Shown here piece after piece: positions 23,904-38,100 of a stretch of 62,500 bases of DNA. The position numbers and the translations under genes were made by a program. The stretch is taken from the NCBI GenBank assembly GCA_012295275.1, contig CM022673.1, forward strand, positions 9,575,788-9,638,287. The letters are read 5' to 3'. The notes under the pieces are model-generated. The model worked only from the letters and a program-made list of their open reading frames with translations. It searched no databases and had not been told where the DNA came from. Numbering within the stretch: position 1 is the stretch's first letter; each line of letters opens with the position of its first letter. Origin of the DNA: Chrysomallon squamiferum (taxonomy: Eukaryota; Mollusca; Gastropoda; Neomphalida; Peltospiridae).

Positions 23904-25613
23904 TATCAGCCTGCATTTTGAAGACTTAAACTGGTGTTTTAATGGATTTATTTGGTGAAAATATAATGATTATAATTTGGTTTATGTTACAGTAACTCAA
24001 TATTTGTCTTAAAACTATTTGAAAATACAATTCAGTCTGGTAAGAAAAACTTGCTGACTGAGCAATATATTTCAAACAGCACTTTGGAATTATCAAAGCT
24101 GAATTAACAATATGTAATCAACTTTGTTCTGTGTGTTATAAAAAAGATAAAAGAAAAAAGAAAAATCCTCTACAAAAGGGGATTATTTTTATGGTTGGCT
24201 GCATTAGTGTCTGCTGACTTCATTTTGTCCTAGATAACTGAGCTAAGCATTGAGGTGATTTGATTTCAAGTCTGGAGGCTAGGCAACTTCAGCTAGTCTC
24301 CAGAGATTGCTGAGATTTTCATGCAAGTCAAATATCTTACCCCAGGACTTGATGGTAGCTTAATGAGCCCATGGGATTAACCCTTTATTTTCAGTTTTGT
24401 TTTCAAAACTGGTGGGAGATTTGCAAATGGACAATTAATGACGATCTTGCGGATTTACCGATAATCCAGAGATAAATAAAAATTAACTCTTTCAGACAAA
24501 AACCAGTGTTTCTGTAGTGTAATGATGCCAGTCATTTAATAATTTCATGCTTTGCCTTATTATGGGATTTTTCATTTGCAGAGCTGATTGGTTGATATTT
24601 TTAGGCCAGAACCTGAATATGAAATACTTGGAATATTCATACCAAATTTGCAACAGCATTTTGGTTCAGTAGAGATCATTATGCATTGCAATCTCAGTGG
24701 GTTAATGTGTAATTAGGTATTTTTAACAAGCATAAGCACTTTGTTCCATGACGTAATTGACTGCATGATCAATGAAGTGAAATAGGAATAAAATTTTATA
24801 TGACAAATTGCTTAATGGTACCTTTGAATCTTTTAAAAAAAATTTGATGTTACTTGTCAGGCATGTTCTTGTGTATAGATAATATATTAAAGGAAACCCC
24901 TTCAACTACACACTGTTAACTAATGTTTTGGATTAGCAACAAGAATTATTTTTACATACACCTTCTGATCCCTTTGCCTGATACATGTACATCCATATAA
25001 AATGAGTTATTTTTTTTTTTGAATGGATCTTCAGAAAACTGATTAGTTCTTCTACTTAAAGGATTTCATTTCATTGACCTGTGCAAATTTGTTCAAACTT
25101 AAAACCACTAGGAGCAATTTGTCAATGCAAGGAATTGCATAATGTTATATGACGATGTAAATGGATTTTCATTTCAATTGGGCCTCCAGCTAAATGTAAA
25201 TAACCCTAGTCCAGTCCAAAATCCATCGATCTCATGTGTGGACTGTTTTATTACCCAAACCTTTAGGTCAAACTGCCCTGCTGGAGAAACATGTAGCCAT
25301 CAAGTGGTGACTTTATTGCAGTGGGTTGGCAGTAAATGCTCCCCAGAGCGTGTCATACAACAGTAAAAATGTTTCCTCTGAGGAAACAATAATATTTATT
25401 CCTTGTTATTAATGGAGGAAACCTGCAATTGTAAATGTGCACTTTATTCCTTTCTTTTGACCTGACCGAAGGAGATAAATAATATCTGTTATTAGGAATG
25501 ACATGTTAGTACGATTTGTTCTTTGATTGAGTTAAGAGATATGAAGTAATTAGTATATTATTTTACACATTTGAGATAATAAGATTATTGATAGATATAA
25601 AATTGAAATTGAC

Positions 25614-25650
<37 letters not shown>

Positions 25651-26019
25651 ATTAGAGAGAGAATATTGCAAATTGAAATTGATAGTACATTTTACTATTT
25701 GACAGTTTATTGTAATAATAATATTTGCTTTCAAAGAATAAGTATTTCTTATATCAAGAACATTGACTGATAGATTGGTAGATTTTAATATCATAAACTC
25801 TAATATATATTAATTTTATAATTATTGTTCTGAAGATGTATTTTCAAATGTTCATTAGGAAAACATAAATATTTCATTACTTGCTTTATTAATTTACATT
25901 TTGCAAATCTCAAGTGAATTATTTTTGTTAATATTGGTAAATACACATGTATGCTTATTATACCCACACTCAAAATACACTAAAATCTTATCAACAAACA
26001 GTTTTCTTATCTGAGATAT

Positions 26020-26047
26020 TTATTTATTTAATATTTATTTATTTATT

Positions 26048-26115
<68 letters not shown>
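26020..26115. repeat. TTTA-TTA microsatellite
   Basis: TTTA units pass into about 24 TTA units. Confidence 0.95.
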
Positions 26116-26369
26116 GGTACAGTTAATATTTTTTTACTTACATTTTTTTTTTATTACTGACATAATTATTTATTCATTCATTTAAAATAAAGATTGACCT
26201 AGACACACACATATTCAGATAAGACAAAAACAATAACCATATACTGAATGTCATATTGATATTTTTATTAAAATCTAATTTTCCTTTTTGAATACCAGGG
26301 AAATAACAAAAAACAATTTTCTTACATATTTATATATTTATTAAGTATTTATTTATTTATTTATTTATT

Positions 26370-26371
<2 letters not shown>

Positions 26372-26447
<76 letters not shown>
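26372..26447. repeat. Poly(T) tract of 76
   Basis: Seventy-six consecutive T preceded by TTTA units, about 230 bp before the next catenin acceptor. It is the longest homopolymer in the window. Confidence 0.95.
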
Positions 26448-26452
<5 letters not shown>

Positions 26453-26677
26453 TTTTATTGACTTTATTTTTATTTTTTTTGTACTGCATCTCGGTTACAA
26501 CTGATTTGATTATTAAACATAGTTATCTGTCTCTTATTTCATCAAACCAGAAACACATCTACACACACCTCATATTCAGATAAGATAAACAAAAAGAACT
26601 CAAAACCATGCAACATACTTTCGTAATTTTTCCAAATGACTGTTTATTAAAATCTGTTTCTCCTTTCTCTATACCAG

Positions 26678-26749
26678 GAAGCCCACTTTGAACATCTGAC
26701 TCGGAAACTTGAAGCTGAGAGAGAGATCGTAGCCAGCAAGTTAGAGAGG
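26678..26749 (+). CDS. CTNND: Catenin exon: coiled-coil segment
   Basis: Acceptor ATACCAG, donor AGG/GTATGT; 24 codons, phase 0-0. EAHFEHLTRKLEAERE continues the heptad pattern of the preceding exon and aligns with the N-terminal coiled coil of p120, CTNND2 and ARVCF. Confidence 0.93.
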
Positions 26750-28916
26750 GTATGTACACCTGCACTATTTTTAACATCATCTTCTTTAATCTCACTTTAC
26801 CCATATCGTTTTCATAAGCTCACGTAACCAAAAATGATAAACAATAAAAGAAGTTATTTGTATTTACATTCTTGTACGTTAAAGGGGTGAAAACTTTATA
26901 TGATACTTTGGTTTGAAGGAAGTATTTGAATGTGTCCATAAATTCAAGAAGAAAAAAAACTTGTAAAATCTTTTATGTAATTTAGAAAAAATCTTTATAG
27001 TTATTGTGGCCGACCTCTGTTTGCACACAAAAACGCCCCATCATAGAGGCAAAAGTGGAACTGGCTGTTTCGTTTATAGAAATAACTACTTAGTAAACAG
27101 CAACAACAACATCATTAACACTAAAACAACAACAGCATTAACTATAACAACAATAACAATAGTTGCTTTATTTCTGGAAATTAGTTTACTGTTTCTTGTC
27201 AAATGAATTTTAAAAAAAAATCTACTTTTATTTATAATTCTGCTGTGAATCGTTCTGGCCAACATCTTTTTTTAAATTATTTCCCTTCAAAATCCTTGGC
27301 TTTGTTTCCCTTCTCTTTACTAGGATTTGTTGACCTTTTTTTTTTTTTTTTACCAAGCATTTTTAAAGCATCTCTTAACTTCTGCACTTATCTTATCATT
27401 CTAACATTCCTCTATAGCAAGTGTGTGTCGGACATTTTCTATTTTTTACTTCTGTCCATGAGTCATCAAACTCAATGGAATTTAGCAAGGTTTTTTTTTG
27501 TTTATCTGTCTTTCTCTCTTTAATAATTTTAAACATTTTTTTTTATTGTTTTCTTTCTCATACAATTATTTTTTTAGCCTAAGTTAGCATACACAGCTAA
27601 AACTACTGCAGTTGTCTTGTATTGCCTTCCACAGTCATTTTCTGTCATTCAGTGTCTTTTGTTTGTGTTTTGGCTTGTTCTACCTGACTAGGTCGACTTG
27701 TGTGTTGGCAGTTTGCCTATAAACAGTTAGGTGTGTGTGTAGCCCATTGTTGGAACATTTTCGTGGTGACACCTCTACTAGGGAGTGTTGGGAACTCGAA
27801 ACTGGGTCATAGTTATTTTAAACCAAGCTTTTTCTTTTCTTTGTTTGTGTGTGTAGATAAAGTGTATGCTTATCTTGAATAAAAGGGAGCTGGATTCTTG
27901 CGTATCTTATTGGTTTAGTGGAAGTGGTCTTTACTGTTAAATAGATTTCATTTTGTTTATTAGCTGTAATTTACTTTGTGTGTAATTAATTTTTTATTTA
28001 TTTTTATTATTTTTATTTAATTACTTTTTAATTATTTTTATTTATCTAATTTCTTTTTAGTTATTTTTATTTATGTATTTTCTTTTTAATTATTTTTCAT
28101 TTTTGTATTTACTTTTTTATTTTTATTTTTATTTTTGTTTCTTGTATTTGTTTATAAATACAGAGTATTTCAAAAAATTATTTTGTTTATTTATTTATTT
28201 ATTTATTTACCCAGCATTAAAATATTTTTGATACCTGTTGCATATATAAATAATTAATTATTCTGTTACTGTTTTGTTTTGTTTCCTGTTTGCTTAATAA
28301 ATATGGGAATCTTTATATCAGAATGATGTACTGTGACAATATCACTGTGAATAAAGTCTAAATTTATACCATGTAACTGAATCTCCAAAAAATTTAAATT
28401 TTAAAACTTAGATGTTAATGTGCTTTGTCTTTCTTATCGATCATTTTTATTCATCATATAGAGAGAATGCTTTTTATCATTATTATTTATTTTCTGGATA
28501 TTAAATATAGGCTGTCTGCATGGATAATAGTCTGGTAGACTGAACTGATGTGCTTTGTGGGTTATATCAAACTGAATCAATATTTTGCAGTTTATTCAAC
28601 ATATACTGCAACCCCCCTGGGATGTTGTATGTTGGAATAAATTGCAGATGGTGTGTATGAAACAGCTGATAAATAGACGTGTTAAAAGAACTCAATGGTT
28701 TTTTTCATTCATTGTAGATATATTGTTGTTTTACTGGTTGTAAAAACCAAAACTGATCTGAAACAGCAATTTAAAAAAATGAAATTTTCAACTTGTATAG
28801 TAGAGTGAAAGAAAGTCGAAAAGCTTTAAATGTCCATTCTCAAAACTAGATACGGTAGATTTGATGTTAATGCAGTAACATATGTAAATTTATTATTTTT
28901 ATATTAAACCATAATA

Positions 28917-28941
28917 AAAAATAATAATAATAATAATAATA

Positions 28942-28980
<39 letters not shown>

Positions 28981-28983
28981 CAT

Positions 28984-29031
<48 letters not shown>

Positions 29032-29060
29032 AATCGTAATTTGACTGCTAGCAGTAGTAG
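28917..29060. repeat. AAT-CAT-AGT compound microsatellite
   Basis: AAT units give way to about 17 CAT units and then GTA/GTAATA repeats. Confidence 0.95.
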
Positions 29061-31462
29061 TAATAGTAGTAGTAATAATTTCTGTTTACACACACATATG
29101 TATACATTATGAAATGCCAAGTGGTATGTTTGACATACACTAAATGTTGAGTTTATTTTCTGTGTGTGAAAAACCTATGTAAAACAATACACACCTCTGG
29201 TAACCAGACATGATCTTTACATACATACACATACACATACATACATACATACATACATACAGCATCTGTTTCGAGAATGCATCAAGATGTTTATTTCATT
29301 ACCGCTCTGTAGAATGAATATCACAACTCTGTAAAGATCAAAGTACACGTAACATATAAATCTGTTAACATATCTTTTTTTTTTCCTGAACCACTAGTTT
29401 CTGAAACTTGCTTCAAGATTGTTAGCTTGCAGGAAATGGTGTCTGGTACATAAAACTGAACACCAAAGTATTAAATCAGAATTTCTTTTTTCAATGGTTA
29501 TTTGTTTTCTTAAATATTACTAGTAACTAGAAGCCATTAAAAGTTGTTTTAATAGCAGTGTGAATATTTGAATAACAGTAGCTAGATTTTAATTAATTTA
29601 TTAAAATATGTATTTACTTGCTTATTTATTTATTTATTTATTTCCTTCAGTCTATATTTTTTCAAAATCGTCTTGGCTTCCTGTGTTAATATTTTCACTT
29701 AACAGGATATTTCACATTTTGATTGATAACTCTGCCCACAGCCAGTGATGTAAAATATCTCACATATGTTTTTTTTCTAAATGTGTATGTATGTATAGTC
29801 CCAAATGTAGCATGTACTGAACCAGAGGTCAAATAGATGAAATAGCTGACACATTATGCACTGATTAGTCATAACAGGTAGACAGAGGTGGAGCAGGTAT
29901 GTGTTGTGCTAGTCCTGTTGTTGTTGTTGTTGTTATTGTTGTGTGGCTGGATTTGTGCTCTGTAATGTTATATGCAGTGTGGGAGACTGAGAAAGTTTTA
30001 ATGCATTCTAGTCAGGAATGAAAGAAAGCATTCATTAGACACCCAATCCTGGGTTTCTCTGTCCTTTATCCAGGCAGCAGGATTAAGTTAGCAAGGTAAA
30101 GGATTAGCAACAGAAAAGAGTTGTAGAGACATTGCCTTGTAGCTTTACAGCTGACTTTGAGTTAAAGCCAATAACAACTACATGATACAGGTATCTAAAA
30201 GTATTATGCAAAAGGCTTAACCATCAATGTACTATAAAAATTATAATTATATGGCTTGGTTACATTTCAGCCAGGTCTTAGCATTTTATAAAATCAGCCA
30301 TGGAATGTCTGGCCTATGTAATTTCATATTTGTTATGCAGGTGTAATCATAAAGATCAAAGATTGCCTGCCTGCCTTTTTATGTATCACTGGTTATCATT
30401 GAGTGTGTGCCCATATCGGGACTTGATCTGAGTATCTGACTGCCTTAAGTCATGTAGCTTATCATGACATTATGACAGAGTTTTGTATATAATGTAAGTT
30501 TTGCTATCAACATCACAGGGACCAACAGATCTCTTTCTTTCTATCTCCTGTTTTTGTTTCTGTTTGTATATACTTCTCTATTTACTCCAGGACATTTTGA
30601 CAAGTTATTCATGCTTTTATCTGTTTAGGAAGCTCTTGGCATATTTCTAACCTGAGCCATGATTCTAAGCGATAAATTATCTTAGTAGGTGGCAAATATT
30701 ATTAGATTTGTCGTAAGCATACAGTTGTTTTTGATACTTTGCCAGCACCATGCAAAAAAAGAACTAAATGTTAGTTTTCCTGGATATATAAAAATTACTA
30801 TGTTAACCTTTTATAATAATAGTGATTATGATGATCAAAAATTCTTTAAATAAATGGTTGATCTTTCTTATTTAAAAATAATCATTTGTGTGTATATGTG
30901 TGTGCATTTAAGACTGAAATCTAAAACAGAGATACCATTTTATCCTAAATGTACACCTGTTATTCTGCATTAAAAAAAAAAAAAAAAAAAAAAAAAATAG
31001 TAATAAAATAATTAAAAAAACTAAATCACTAACCATTTCATTATAGTGATAATACTTCAACAGCTCAGAATTATAATAATCAGCTGTATGAAAGTAGAAA
31101 ACAACACTCTTGTAGTTTTAAGTCTTCTTAATTTTCTCCACACCACTGTTTTTGTTAAGAGATCAAGTAATTTTAATAACATCATCACAAGCTGCCCTAG
31201 CGTGCTTTGTTAGCTTAGCAGAAAGAGCTCTAACGCTGCTAGCTTTTTGTTTTAGCCCACCTGGTGTAAAAAAAACAGAGGCTGAAAATGTTTAGGCAAA
31301 GCTCTTTTTAAGCCTTTTGTCTGCCCAAGTAATTGATAGCATTTAGCACTCTGTTGGCCTCTTGGGAAAGGACTTAGCTTCACAGTTCTGTCAGAGATGC
31401 TGCAGACTTAGTTTTTGCTGTTCTTTTTTCTCCTTGGAAACCAAAACAAGCTTATTGATGTG

Positions 31463-31494
<32 letters not shown>

Positions 31495-32559
31495 TTTTAA
31501 TCATAGTTTGGTATTGTCCTTTGCATTGTGATATTCTTTCTATTTTCAGCTTAGTTTGATGCATTCTGTTTTGATGCTGTTGCTCTTCCTCTTCTTTGTT
31601 GAGATGGTGCATTGATAGTTATTGATTTAATTGCATGTTTTAAACAGAACTCTACTTAATGCATACAAAGTAGGTCAGTCAGTTAAGGATGGTCAGTTTG
31701 ATGAATGGATGCATCTTTTTTTTTTTGGAAATACAGAATGTTAGAGCTTGTTTGAAAATAACAGAACATTATAAAGAGAATTCAACCTTTTTATATGTGC
31801 TAAAATTTATTTTAAAATAACTAAAAAAAGTTTAATTTTTAAAAAAAACAATAATACAATAACAATGATTTTAAAAAGAAAAAATAAATAAAAAAGGAAA
31901 AAAAATTTAAAATTTAAAATTAACGCTACAGTAATAAGTGTCTAAATTAACCAAAGAAACCTGTTGCTAAGTGACGGAATGTTTCAGGATTTATCCATGA
32001 TTTGCACTTCTTGTGCTCCATTTTGTTACAATTTTTAATTTTTTTTTAACATGTCTTTCTATGAAATTGTATAAAAAAGATTTCTTACTCTAAGTATGCT
32101 AATTTTCACAACCGACACCAAACTGTTAACATTGCAAAAGCAAATTCTTATTAATTCAAACTGTTATTAACACTTTCACAAAATTATTTTGAAGTGCTCT
32201 CAAACAGATATTCATTTACTTGAATATACATTTAATATGCAGAATCAGTATCCAGATACTTATTGAAAAATCATCCAGATTTAATATGCAGGATCAGTTA
32301 TCCAAAATACTAGATACGTTTCAGATTTTGGCGATAGCCTGAGAAAAGGATTTAAGTCTAAATACAACATTCATTTACATTTCATACATAATTAATGGAG
32401 GCAGTCTGCAGATATCTTTATACAAAATATTTAATAGTTTTGTGCATGAATTTAGGTTAGTGCTGTCTTACTGTTTTCATAAACAATCTATGATGCTCAA
32501 AAATGCTGATATTTTGAATTTTTAGGATTTCAGAATTATAGATGAGGGATTCTAACCCT

Positions 32560-32562
<3 letters not shown>

Positions 32563-32613
<51 letters not shown>
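32563..32613. repeat. (AAT)17 microsatellite
   Basis: Uninterrupted AAT trinucleotides. Confidence 0.96.
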
Positions 32614-32616
<3 letters not shown>

Positions 32617-35082
32617 TGTGGGCTGTACATTAAACTTATTATGAAGTATCACCTAACAGCTATTTATCAACATATAAATGTAACAGCTTACTTTACAAAT
32701 CCAGAACTACAAAAATATATAACTCAGATACAAAAATTAAAAATAAAGAAGAAAATACTTTAAAAGTATTTTTGAAGTGTTGTTAAATATTTATTCATCT
32801 ATGTTAATTAATGTACCCTTCAGTTCCTAAACCCAGGGCTTCAAAGAAAATTATTCATCTGTGAAAATAAGAAATAAAGAAAAGAAAAAAATGTAAAAAG
32901 GAAAATCTATTTGTTTAAAAACCACATTCAGCCATACTGCAGGTCAACACAAAACTCATTTTAGAAAGATTTCCATGTCATCACAGAAGTGTCTGTTCAC
33001 AGAACATTCTTTTCAGGTGTTTTGTAGTTTTCCACATCACAGTTTTACCTGGGCTATTGTTAACAGGTGTGATATGGTGTCACCTGTAGAAATAACTGAA
33101 ATTTCTATTTTAAATAATGGAGATCCATTTCTATGTTTGAAAAAGAATTACTTAATTTATTGTTATTTTTATATTATTTTTTATTATTATCTGATGGTTG
33201 TAGAAATATATTCAATTAAAGTTGCTTTTTTTTAACAATTCATTTTTTTTTTTTATAGAAAAAAGTAAGATAATAGCATGTAATTTTAAATCTCAGGGCT
33301 TCACATGCCAAAATATTTTCAAATTATTTTTTTGTATCAAAGGATATAAAAATGCCAAGGGTAATGTTACACAATGAAAATAAAAGTGTTTTAAAATATT
33401 TTTATTTTATCATATTAAAGTGCATATCAGAATGAAATTTCAGGCAATTTCAGGCAGAACTCCATAACTGGTTTATCAAAGGTCGTGTTATTTTTGTTAG
33501 AGCAGCATTTTTAAATTATCCCTTGCTGATCATAAAACATATGAAGCAGCAACAGTAAAATTGCTTTTATGAGATTGGCATCATACATAAAACATGTCTG
33601 ATATCCAGTAATTGTAACTATTAAGATACATTGTCGTGTATTTAATCATTAATTTAATACCATTACATCTGATATTTTGTATAACAGTCCCTTTATTTCA
33701 TGCTGTGACATAATTATATGTCTTTTTAGTTCTGTTTGATAGTTTATATTTGCTTCTCATGCAAGCATATTCAGAAGAATTATATCAACAGAAACCCAGG
33801 TCTTTTGGTTCATGCACCAAACTAATGGGACAGACTTACTATAATAATTATTTAAAAGTAACCTAGATAAGTGAATTAAGAATCGGGCACAGTCTGGGAA
33901 TGATAGTATATAATTCCAGAATGTCGTGCTTCAGTGAACATTAATATCTACTTAAATGATTGCTTTGTGTATGAGTGGGTACTTTACTAAATCACATTTA
34001 CCTGCCAGGATAAGAGTGGGTTGCAAGACCTTTAATTAATTCACCTGTGTGTACACCTGGAAGATGCAGGCTGGGAAATCTATTCCTGTTCCACCCATAA
34101 TATAAATCTGGTTATAACCAAAAAATATTAATAATACAAACAAAAAATATATATATATATATGTATATATTTTTAATATCAAAAAAATAAAATAGTCGAC
34201 TTTGTATATTACTTTGAATAAACTGAGATGTGTTAACAAAAGTAATTAGGTAAATAAATAAATTTATACAGTTACTGATACAACTAATTTTAATACTGTT
34301 AATATTAGTATAAATTAATAATTACTGTGTTAATCTTATTTACAAGTATTTAACTAAAGTTTTTTTTGTAATAAAACCTCTTATCACAAGCTGTACCCCC
34401 ACCACCACCACTACCAATGCTGCCACTTTTCCAACAACTGCTGCTACTAATACTATTACTACTAACTACTATTACTACTGCTAATAAATAACTGCATTAT
34501 TAAGTGGTAATTTCTTTTGTAAAATCATAATGCAAGAGAAGAAATCAGTTAGTTGGGTTACTCTTTAGAGATTAGGAGTAAGAATTATGTTACGTTTGCT
34601 TTTCCCATATTAAGGATTTCACATACTGACCTACTTCATGCCAGAGTAACTAAGTCCTTATTTATTACTTTTAATATTTTTTTTTTCTCTTTCTTACTGT
34701 TATTATTATTATTCTTTTTTTTTTTTTTTTTTTTTTTTTTTGTTTGTTTGTTTTGACTGCCTAAGCCTACCATTAAAGTTGGACAGAATGAATATTCAGC
34801 TTTGTAAACTACTGCACAATAAATATCATAACAAAGCCAAGTGACAGCCGATGTTTATATATAAAGAGCAGTAAATAAGATTTATGCAGACATAAGTTAT
34901 TAGAGAAAGGCAGTATAGCACATTTAAAACCAACATGTAAAAAATAATAATCATAAATTATGCTGGTGTTATAGGCTTTACATTGTTGATATTTTTTTTT
35001 TTTTTTTTTTTTTATTTTTTTTTTTAATGATCATGCTATTTATTTTTTTATTTAATTATTTATTTATTTTGATAATGATGAT

Positions 35083-35083
35083 G

Positions 35084-35150
<67 letters not shown>
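35083..35150. repeat. (TG)n microsatellite
   Basis: About 34 TG units, with a shorter TG/TA run at about 35185-35209. Confidence 0.97.
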
Positions 35151-35154
<4 letters not shown>

Positions 35155-35525
35155 TTAAATGTTAATGTCAATGTTTGTAAGTGTATGTGTGTGTGTGTAT
35201 ATATATATACATGTTACATTTTTTTTTTTTTTTTAGATTTTGGCATAAATCCAGAAAGGTATTTTTAAATACTTTTGTTGGTAATGTTTTAACTTTAAAA
35301 AAAAATTTTTTTGGCACAATCAGGTAAAGTTATCTGCATCTAGTAATCTATATTCTGTTCCTTTATTTATTTTTATTTATTTATTTATTTTTTTCAATTA
35401 TGTAGTACACCTGTTATTGTTTAGTTCAAGGATGTATGGTTGTTGTTATTTATTTATTTTCTTCTTTTTAAAAAAATGTATTATTATTATTTTATTTATA
35501 TATTTCTATTAGATCTGGTGAATCA

Positions 35526-35569
<44 letters not shown>

Positions 35570-37936
35570 GCAATAATATTAATGATGATAATGGAAAAAA
35601 TAAGAATGACAATAAGTACATAAATATAGATAAATAACAGTCAGAGAGGATCATTAATTAAATAAATAGATAATAAAACTGATATATAAAAATATATATA
35701 AAAAAAAAAGAATTCTCTTGATAAAAATTCAGCAGATTATACTTTTTCTTTTTTCTTTTTAAAACTTTTCTTTTAAAACATTTTTTCATCTTTACATGTG
35801 CATGTTTTTTGCTGTACTTTACAGTAGAAATTGTAATATGCCTTAGGGAAATTGCTTTTTGAAAAAAAAAAAAATACCTGCATGATTTCTTCAAAAGAGC
35901 AGGAGATTAAAACCACTTTTTTTTTATATATATATAAACCCTGCATGTTCATTTTGATGTGTTATTTTTATTGTGGGTATCAAGTTGCCAGTGTTCTTAA
36001 AGGAAAAGTTAAAAATATTTTTGTGTATTTTTAAATATTTATTTAAAATTCTATTTGCATTAACACATTATATTATGTTGCATATATTATTAAATTTTTT
36101 AAATTCTGTATTGTATTATTACATTATGTAAATTAAAAAATTCATAAAACTACTAAACTTTCTGTCTACATAATACACAAACTCTCAGGTATACATTAAA
36201 ATACAATGAACATGAATTCTCAGATCACTGATGAAAAAGTTACTGACTTGTGATAAATAAATAAACAAATAAAATTAAAATATTACAAATGTAACTTCTT
36301 TTCATATTTTTTAGCTGTTTCTTTTCTTCATAATAATCTATAATAATTAAATTTTTATATATTTTTTAAAATTTTATTTATGAAAAAACAAATCAGAAGA
36401 GAAAGTGTATTTGAAATAAACTTTATTGGTAAAAGGTCAAATATGCCTATGTTAGGCATGCATGAATATAAATGATGACAGAAATCAACAACACCCATAA
36501 TAAATAAGAAGAATGAGAGCAATGAAGAGTGTAGAGTTAATGTTGAGTGATAAAAAATTATTATTAAGTTTAGCAAGATACTCCATCAACCTTCAGTGTT
36601 TTGTTTTCTTTATACTTATTATTTAAACAGGAAATTACTTCCTGCTGCTTTTTCAAGGTACGGTGAATGTTGAAAATAAATGCAAAGTTTGTTGATAGTA
36701 CAATATGGGCTGTCTTTTCTTTATTTTTATACAATGACACTGAAAGATATGCCTGTAAAATAGACACTGTTCAACATTGTAAATTATGTAAGAGCAGTTA
36801 TAAAACTTGATAACTGAAGTTGACCCAATTCTCCATTATTTATTTATCTAATATTTTTTTTCTATTATTATTTTAAAAAATACAAACAAAGTATCAAAAT
36901 CTTTGTACTGAAGATTTCTACTCTGTTTTTATATTATTTGTTTATTTTATTTTATTTTATTTTTTATTTTATTTTAATTTATGGTAAGAAGTATTTATAC
37001 CATAAATTCTTTTGGTCTATGCTTATCTCATGCTTTTATTTTGTTTGCTATCCTGATTAAAATTTTCTTAAGCAGTTAAAACATTTATTTTCCTTTTTAT
37101 GTATTTATCTATCTAATAATTTTTTTTATATTTTATTCTTTAATTTCCAACTTTTGGCAAGTAAAAAAAAAAAACAACAACAATATTTCTTTCTCTTTTC
37201 TTTTCCAATTTCTTGTGGTTGCTTTCAATACTCTATTCATTAACTTTTTTGTCACCAAAATTTGTTTAAAAAACACTTCACATTTTTAGCACCTGTTTTA
37301 CTTCTGTCATATTTGTTTCCTTTTTCAAATAAATTTTTTCCATTTTTTCTGTTTTAACACCCACATTTTTAATTTTTAAATATTGTTTCTGTCTTCAGTT
37401 TGTGTAAGTAATGTCTACACTTTTTGTGACACCCATTACTCCTGTCATTTTTTTTCTTTTGTTTTCAAAGTTTATATAAATTATTTTTTTCCATTAAAGA
37501 AAAAGAAAAAAAAAAAAAAAAATTAACATCTGTTCCTCTTCTGTAATACTTTTTTCTTCTTTTTTCAGTGTTTGTATAAATTATTTTTTTATTTTTTATT
37601 TTCAAAAAAGTTTGTATAAATAATTCCTTCTCATATTTTTTATTTTATTATTATTTAAAAAAATATTTTAAAGATTTGTAAACATAATTTCCTATCATTT
37701 TTTTTTTTTTTTAGAAAAATAATTTTTAATTTTCAATATTTTGTTAAATAATGCCTATTTAAAAAAAAAAAAAAAAAAATCCTTAATCATACAACATTTT
37801 ATTTTTAAACTCCAGTTACTTCTTAAAATTAGTGCAAGTAATTACAGCTATTTCTCGTGCACCGATCTGTGATGTGGTGCGTGCGAATGTCAGTGTTGTA
37901 CCTCTAATGTTGCATGTGGTATGCCTCTCTTTCCAG

Positions 37937-38100
37937 ACTAGGATAGGTAGTCACACCCCCAGCATGGCTAGCATCTCTAGCGCTGACGAATCATTCCGCT
38001 GGCGGGGCCCCCCACCCCAAGATCAATCGTACTTGGAAGCTGACAGTATGGGGGATCATGACACCTCAAAAATGAGCTCATATCTTTTGGACTCTTGTCT
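37937..38100 (+). CDS. CTNND: Catenin exon: conserved SSADE segment
   Basis: Acceptor CTTTCCAG ends at 37936; donor GTGAGT at 38101; phase 0 in, 2 out. It encodes GSHTPSMASISSADESFRW, a proline/glutamine linker and a final LLDSC. The order matches vertebrate CTNND2 (GSMSSMSSAEE ... LVDSC), supporting both the frame and the join to the coiled-coil exon. It is markedly richer in G+C than its flanks. Confidence 0.92.

Larger units (their letters stand above)
19552..26677. other. Catenin intron, 7.1 kb
   Basis: Contains a GT array (about 21373-21396), A/T runs, an imperfect GA array (25614-25663), a long TTA array (26020-26115), a 76-T run, one possible SINE remnant near 21235-21290 and a possible minus-strand exon at 23123-23293. 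No missing catenin exon is expected, because the flanking exons align contiguously with the family. Confidence 0.7.
26750..37936. other. Catenin intron, 11.2 kb
   Basis: Largest intron seen. It contains AAT and CAT arrays (28917-29060), CATA repeats (29221-29262), an AAT array (32563-32613), a TG array (35083-35150), AAAT repeats (35527-35570) and many T-rich stretches. Blocks 29980-30660 and 31180-31400 are less repetitive but show no supported exon. Confidence 0.7.

Noticed and set aside
25142-25366. 74-codon frame with several Cys (CPAGETCSHQ)
   Set aside because: No recognised domain, no splice context and no upstream leader; probably chance in a less repetitive intron block.
28917-29060. 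Regularly spaced short repeats that might suggest a CRISPR-like array
   Set aside because: They are pure trinucleotide microsatellites with no spacers, in a eukaryotic intron.
31205-31260. A-box-like TTAGCTTAGCAGAAAGAGC
   Set aside because: No B box downstream and stems do not pair; not reported as a tRNA or SINE.
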